Assembly: GCA_038503065.1 (NCBI GenBank)
Contig: JBCAMK010000001.1
Coordinates: forward strand, 620,001-684,000
Direction: 5' to 3'
DNA length: 64,000 nucleotides
Source of the DNA: Paragyromitra xinjiangensis
Lineage: Eukaryota > Ascomycota > Pezizomycetes > Pezizales > Discinaceae
Within the stretch, counting starts at the first letter, position 1; each line of letters opens with the position of its first letter. Under the pieces are notes generated by a model that had not been told where the DNA came from, did not search any database, and saw nothing but the letters and a program-made list of their open reading frames with translations. The translations under genes were made by a program, and so were the position numbers. Below are positions 59,008 through 64,000 of the stretch, piece by piece.

Positions 59008-61794
59008 ATGCATGAACCTTCACCTCGCTGTAGTTCTGGCCTAAGACTCGGCTCTTTAGCTCTTGTTTTCTTCTTCTGGATCAGTATTCTGTCTAAAGCC
59101 TCTCCTTTACCTTCTGTTTCTCACGAAGTCAACTATGAGTCATCTTCTGAGGCCTCCCTGGATCTCAAAGGGCCCTTGGTTTGTCATGGAAATCTTACTG
59201 CCCAACCATTTGAGTTGCAAGATTCACCATTATTTTGTGACGGAAATACCTTCTGTCAGGGAGTTACTTCCTGCAACGACACCCTAGTATGTAGCCAGGA
59301 TTGGATTAATCTCAACGGGACTTTGGCTTGTAATGGTGAATTACTTTGCAGTGGGGTCTTGAGTTGTAATAAAGGTCCTGCACATCCTGCATGCTTGCCG
59401 GGACTGGGTGGGCTGCCATCACCTGCGTTGGCGATTCTGATGATACTTTTAATTGTTATCTCAGGGGGAATCAGTGGGCTTAAATCAGCGTTCATGAGTA
59501 ATTATTTATCTTTGTTTCCGAGGGGTGCGATTTCTCGTGTGCTGACGATGAAAACCGTCTTGAATATAGGTGTTGACCCGTGAGAATTCCTTCTCTTATA
59601 GCAAACTTCTGGGAGTGGACCGGGGAGTCTAATGTTATACGGTTAGCACCGATCTACGTGTGATGATGGATACAGGGACGGCGCGAGAGAGGTATTCCCA
59701 CTTATCGTACCTGCAGTTTCTTTAGAGTATCATCTCAGCTCACCGGAGGTAGGATACTTGCTGAGAGGATTTATGAGGCCCGACAACACTCGGAATCCAC
59801 CACCCTTATGTTGTGTATGTCTTCGTTTATCTATCTTTTCGATTTCAATTATTTTGACGAGAATTTGGAGATAGGCGCAATGACTCTTGCAACCGTGATG
59901 ATCAACCATTCTCTTCCACTTATGGCTGCGTGCTTACTCAACAACCACCTTTGGGGATTTCTGTTATCCAGTGCCCTGGTTGTCATGTTTGGTGAAGTAT
60001 TGCCTCTAATGGTGTTTCCCCGGTTTCCACTCTTAATCCTTGGAAATATGATGTGGTAAGCTGTCTCTTGTGGTTGTCCCATATTCTAGGGGAAAGCTTA
60101 TTTGGATAGGGCTATCTATATAGCCACAAGTTTTTTCTGCATGCCAGCTTGTCTCTTATCGTATATTTATGAATCCACGATGTCAACAGGTCCCGGAAGG
60201 CCAAAGACTATCTATAACAATAAAGAGTTAGGGTCTTTAGTCGATTTGCATGCCGCGCGGAAGGAGACTGGTGGCGAGCTTTCGATGGATACTGTGAGGT
60301 ACGAGTGCATTGATGAAGTTTGAACTCGAGATATATGTCCTGATTTTCGCAGAGTTCTACATGGTACTCTTGAGATGGAGAAAAAAGTTGCCCGAGATAT
60401 TATGAAGCCACTCAACGAGGTAAAAATGAAATCTGTGGACTCTAGAATGAATTTTCGCAGCTGGGCCGAGATCTCGGATTGGGGTTATAGTCGAGTCCCG
60501 GTCTATAAGTCCCTTGGTGATGATCAAGACACCAGCTCAACCTATTCTGACTTCAATATTAAAATCATGGGTTTCTTGCATGCATTTGTGAGTTTAAATT
60601 ATTCTTATTCTTCCTTGGTGACTGGTTTTACTCATGGCGTAGGATTTGATATTTGTGATTATTGATGAAATAACAACTTTGAAACATCTCCCACTGCATA
60701 AACTACCGGTTATTAGCGAAGATTATCCCCTTTGGGATCTCCTACGCCTTTTTCAAGTGAGTCCATTCTTAGTTAGTACGCTACGAGGATCTAATTTATG
60801 AATATTTTCTAATCATGAGCTTTTAATAGGAGGGCGCTTCTCAGTAAGTAAAGTTACTCCTCTACTATCTCATATTTTACTTGAAAGCGTGCTAAATAGT
60901 GCTCGTAGCATGGCAATTGTAGAGAGAGGTATGGAAAAAATTGGGATCTCCGATTCACCCGTGGATGTTTCACCTGGAATGTCATTTGTGCAAATGGCAA
61001 AAAAGGAATGGCAGAAGATTCAAAGGAGGATCTGCCCATGCCGATCAAAGCCGCCAACGATACCAAAACCTCGGCCGCTTTATATTCCAAAGTATTGGAC
61101 GAATGACAGCGACTACTTGTCGTCGAAGGGAAGACCTATAGGAATAGTTACACTTGAAGATGTTATTGAGGCCCTTATACAATCATCTATTCTTGACGAA
61201 AAAGATATTTCTTTGGGTCGTCGTAGAATGAAAGGCCCCGGCAGTCCTAATAGTAGTAGAATTATTACATCTTCTGAACAGACACTAGCTTCAAATACCC
61301 AGGACTCGCTGGTTGTAAGCTGTGGAGCAATGGGTCAGACTCCATCATCTGATGCCGAGCTTTACGATACGAGTCTTAGTTCTACCAACGGAACTAATTA
61401 TCAACCAAGGAAATTTGCTACTGCGAGAGAAGAGTCTTCTTATTCTCCATCGGTATTAGCATGTGGGTCAAGTGAGAGTGGAGGTAGAAGAAGAGTTTCA
61501 TTTCCTGACGGCTACTTTGAAGGCGACGAGGGACCTTATCTAAGAAACGGGTCGGAAAATTTTGACGGGAGAAATTTCAAGTCGAAAACTTTCCCAAGAA
61601 ACAAGGGATACGTTAAAACCAAGACGGAGAATTTTTCGGTAGGATTCCCCTTAGTTGATCTTCTAGGGCCTATGAGCGAGGAGGATATGAGTTTTGTGGC
61701 CGTTTCTGAGCATGATGTTGGTGCACCTGATGATGAAGGACGTGATGAAAGACGCGACGATGAAGGACGTGGTGCGAAAAGCAAACAGAAATGA
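59008..61794 (+). CDS. CNNM/DUF21-CBS membrane protein with Cys-rich ectodomain
   Basis: Divergent member of the CNNM/Mam3 family of metal-homeostasis membrane proteins. Exon 1 gives a signal peptide (GSLALVFFFWISILSKASP), then about 80 residues with 13 cysteines in a loose repeat of the type L-x-C-x-G-x-L-x-C (LFCDGNTFC, LVCSQDW, LACNGELLCSGVLSC), then a membrane helix LAILMILLIVISGGISG. Later exons give AERIYEARQHS, MTLATVMINHSLPLM, LLSSALVVMFGEVLP and WAIYIATSFFCMPACLL (DUF21 helices). Next come VARDIMKPLNEVKM (first CBS), SRVPVYKSL, DLIFVIIDEITTLKHLPLHKLP, EGASHARSMAIVERG and PIGIVTLEDVIEALI (second CBS). The acidic/basic tail ends GRGAKSKQK. Introns after residue 'MSTG...DTVR' and later join in phase. 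The path between about 59490 and 59710 could not be resolved. Confidence 0.82.
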
Positions 61795-62368
61795 GTGCGT
61801 AGCTCTTGTTTCTAGGAGCAAATTTTACTTAATTATGGGATTTTATACAGCGGGCTGGACTTGTTCTCGGAGGGGATTGGATTACTTTATCCGTTGAGAT
61901 CTGAGGAGCCTGTAAAGGTAGGAGAACCTGGACTGGGTTAGTTGTGAAATAAAAAGATAACAATAAATAAGTTTCTTCATTTTTGGCCGTTTTTTGTTAG
62001 GTTTCGTTGAAGCATATTGCTAAGGCTGTAATTAGTTGTGGTAGCGGGGCAAAGGCTGGATTATTTGCCTGGGTCTCTTGGTATTATCTTGGGCGATTCT
62101 ATTTGCATATAGCCTACAAGGAGGCAGTATGCAATTAGTGGGTGGGCAAGGGAATAAAACTGAGAAAATCGATAAAGGAGGAGAAACCATGGGGCGCAGA
62201 TGACTGCGAGTGACGGTTGATGAAACACGTATGGTTTGGAAATGATTGCTTTCGGATGAATTTATTCCTTCGTCCTATACATAACACAACACAGTAGGTT
62301 GTTGTTGATTACATGTACTTACGATCACCCCACACAATATCGCACTCTGTCTTGTATTGGGCTTCCAA
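61795..62368. other. Convergent 3' flanks
   Basis: 574 bp between the stop codons of the CNNM-like gene (+) and FAN1 (-). No gene, RNA or repeat was recognised. Confidence 0.5.
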
Positions 62369-64000
62369 CTAAGGTTTTATTTTGCAAGTTCCTTCTTTTT
62401 TTGTTTTCTTTGTGACAGCCGCGCACAATTCTACCTTGACACCAGCGCCAGATAAAACGTGAATCCAGAGTCTTTGTTTATCGCTTAATCTGTCGTTTTC
62501 GGATTTGACTGTACAAGCGTTGATATTGATTAAAAACAGAAATCAAGATAAACCGTGCAAAAACTACTGGAATACTCTACCTTCTGAAAACATGCATTGC
62601 TTCTTTTTCGGGTTCCAGAGGAATAAGTCTGGGAGCCCAGATCCTCGTTGACGATATTCTTGGCATAGCTAGGGGTACGGAATTCAATACCGGTGTTGTA
62701 AGGTGAGGATAGTAAGAGGTGAAAGGATACTCACAACTTTGCAAATAGCTCCAAGGGCATCTCCACCAATACACTAGTTTACTTCTTAGCGCCTGCTAGA
62801 CACACCCATAAAACTATAAAATCACCAAAGTGAAGGAAAGCAGGTAAACAAACATCAACGATCTCCAAAAGGTCTTCTTTCGCAAAGCTCCAATCTAGGC
62901 CCACGACGCAGGTCTTTCTTTCTCTGTGATCTTTATCGAAATCCTCTATAATTTTTGTTGCCCCACCGTTCGATAACTCAACTAGTCGGTGGTTGATTTC
63001 GCTCGCACGGGCAGGGTAGAAACCGTCTGTAAACAAATCTAACGGGCATGTCTGGAACTGTGTCTGGAAAACATTTGGGAGGTATAGGAATATGATATCG
63101 TAGAATAAATATGCAAACAACGTTTTAATAATCCCCCCTTCGGAATGAAACCCTTTCCACCCTTCGATTCGGTAGCGGGAGAGACACATCTCTTCCACGC
63201 TGCACTCACCACCTTCTGCCTCGTCTATCCAGGCCGTCTTTCGTCCCACGGCAGAATCCCCTGGCTGAACTTTCTGAACAATTTGCTCGCCTAGAATACT
63301 TCTTTCGCTTGGCTGGGTCAATCTGGCGTGTCCGAAATCGTGTTGATCCCGTTTTGGTACACGTAACTTTGGTTCTAGTTTCGTGATCCGTTTTTGCAAG
63401 TCGTAGTGATATATCAAGTGTGTCTCTGGATCTTGTAATCCTGCTTCACAAGTCTTTAATGCCTTACGAAGCCAAAGCTTCTTGTTCATTTCCGAAGTCG
63501 TATTTTTGGTTGGCGCGGGAGTGATGGCAGCCATGTAGTGTTCTTCGATCAGAGCCTTCCGTTGATACCATCCGCCTCTCCGAGCAGAATGGTGACCGTG
63601 TTGTGCGAGCAGTGCGGCGAGAACCTCGTGCTCTCGTGAATATTCTTTGAGACGGCCGAGAACATATTCACCCTTGTGGACTATCCTAGTTAAGACCCAA
63701 GTCGCGGAAAAGCGTCTTAGGTAAACCCTCTCTAGCTCTTCTTCCTCGTTTCCTCTCCCCCTGGCCTTGTCTTCGGCGATGAGACGTTTCCATTTCTCGT
63801 ATATGTCTTCGAAGATTGCTTTTACTTTTTCGAGTCCGTCTTTGGTGGCCACGCCTGGGTTTTCGAGGATTTCGTCGACAGAGGATTGGAGTTTTATGCT
63901 CTCTTCAAAATCGAGGAGGGATGCGCGCGTAGGGAAGATATTAGATGTGCGGGATACGATGTAATCGGGGAAATTTCGACGTTGAGTTCGTGCGAGGATC
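62369..64000 (-). CDS. FAN1: FAN1-type structure-specific nuclease, 5' end beyond window
   Basis: 3' portion of Fanconi-associated nuclease 1, a 5' flap endo/exonuclease for interstrand crosslink repair. The frame is open to the right window edge (PDYIVSRTSNIFPTRASLLDFEE), so the N-terminus is missing only because the window ends. Landmarks are GEYVLGRLKEYSREHEVLAALL, RRGGWYQRKALIEEHYM, YRIEGWKGFHSEGGIIKTLF, FQTCPLDLFTDGFYPARASEINHRLVE and TCVVGLDW. An intron (donor GTTTGT, acceptor CTAG) joins EIVD to CIGGDALGAICKV. Then comes the VRR-NUC core CQEYRQRGSGLPDLFLW and FSE-VKSENDRLSDKQRLWI, which carries the PD-(D/E)xK residues across the last intron. The C-terminus ends KKEGTCKIKP. All catalytic residues are present, so the protein should be active. 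Confidence 0.95.

Overview
This window is nuclear DNA of a filamentous ascomycete (Pezizomycotina). The genes are compact and mostly cut by short introns of about 45-110 nt with fungal splice signals. They include fungus-restricted families: an MTC6-type membrane protein, an AreB/ASD-4-type GATA factor with a C-terminal coiled coil, a TRAPPII Trs65 subunit and a NACHT-ankyrin NLR. The class cannot be fixed from sequence alone. Nothing prokaryotic is seen. Many exon joins below were worked out by hand and checked for reading phase; where an exon list is given, the summed length is a multiple of three.

Layout, left to right. 1-1113: non-coding, with a small 21-bp repeat. 1114-6700: L-2-hydroxyglutarate dehydrogenase (-), a METTL16-type RNA methyltransferase (-) and, divergent from it, mitochondrial adrenodoxin reductase (+). 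7126-11456: a large five-exon NACHT-ankyrin NLR (-). 11924-16976: MTC6 (-) and a ZUFSP/Mug105 C78 deubiquitinase (-). 17680-26012: an Emp46/47-type cargo lectin (-), splicing factor Prp40 (-) and, divergent, TRAPPII subunit Trs65 (+). 26626-26893: an unexplained duplicated element with overlapping small ORFs and matching hairpins. 28227-32515: an LSH/HELLS-type SNF2 remodeller (-) and ETF-alpha (-). 34138-38002: Bst1 GPI inositol deacylase (-). 39770-44432: Rrg7-like mitochondrial protein (-), eIF5A (+) and the Pol I factor Rrn7 (+). 44651-50285: an unrecognised AT-hook protein (-), a non-coding island, and type II PI 4-kinase Lsb6 (-). 52708-53762: the GATA factor (+) behind a very long pyrimidine-rich leader. 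55066-64000: a nodulin-like MFS transporter (-), a CNNM/DUF21-CBS membrane protein with an unusual Cys-rich ectodomain (+), and the 3' part of the FAN1 nuclease (-).

This is mostly an ordinary housekeeping neighbourhood and not a gene cluster. Recurring themes are mitochondrial metabolism (L2HGDH, Arh1, ETF-alpha, Rrg7), secretory-pathway traffic and lipid work (lectin, Trs65, Bst1, Lsb6), RNA and translation (METTL16, Prp40, Rrn7, eIF5A) and genome maintenance (LSH, FAN1, C78 deubiquitinase). The least ordinary items are the duplicated element near 26.7 kb, the NLR with 19 very similar ankyrin repeats, the ectodomain and unresolved splice path of the CNNM-like gene, and the orphan island near 46-47 kb. 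No tRNA, rRNA, transposon coding region or CRISPR array was found.
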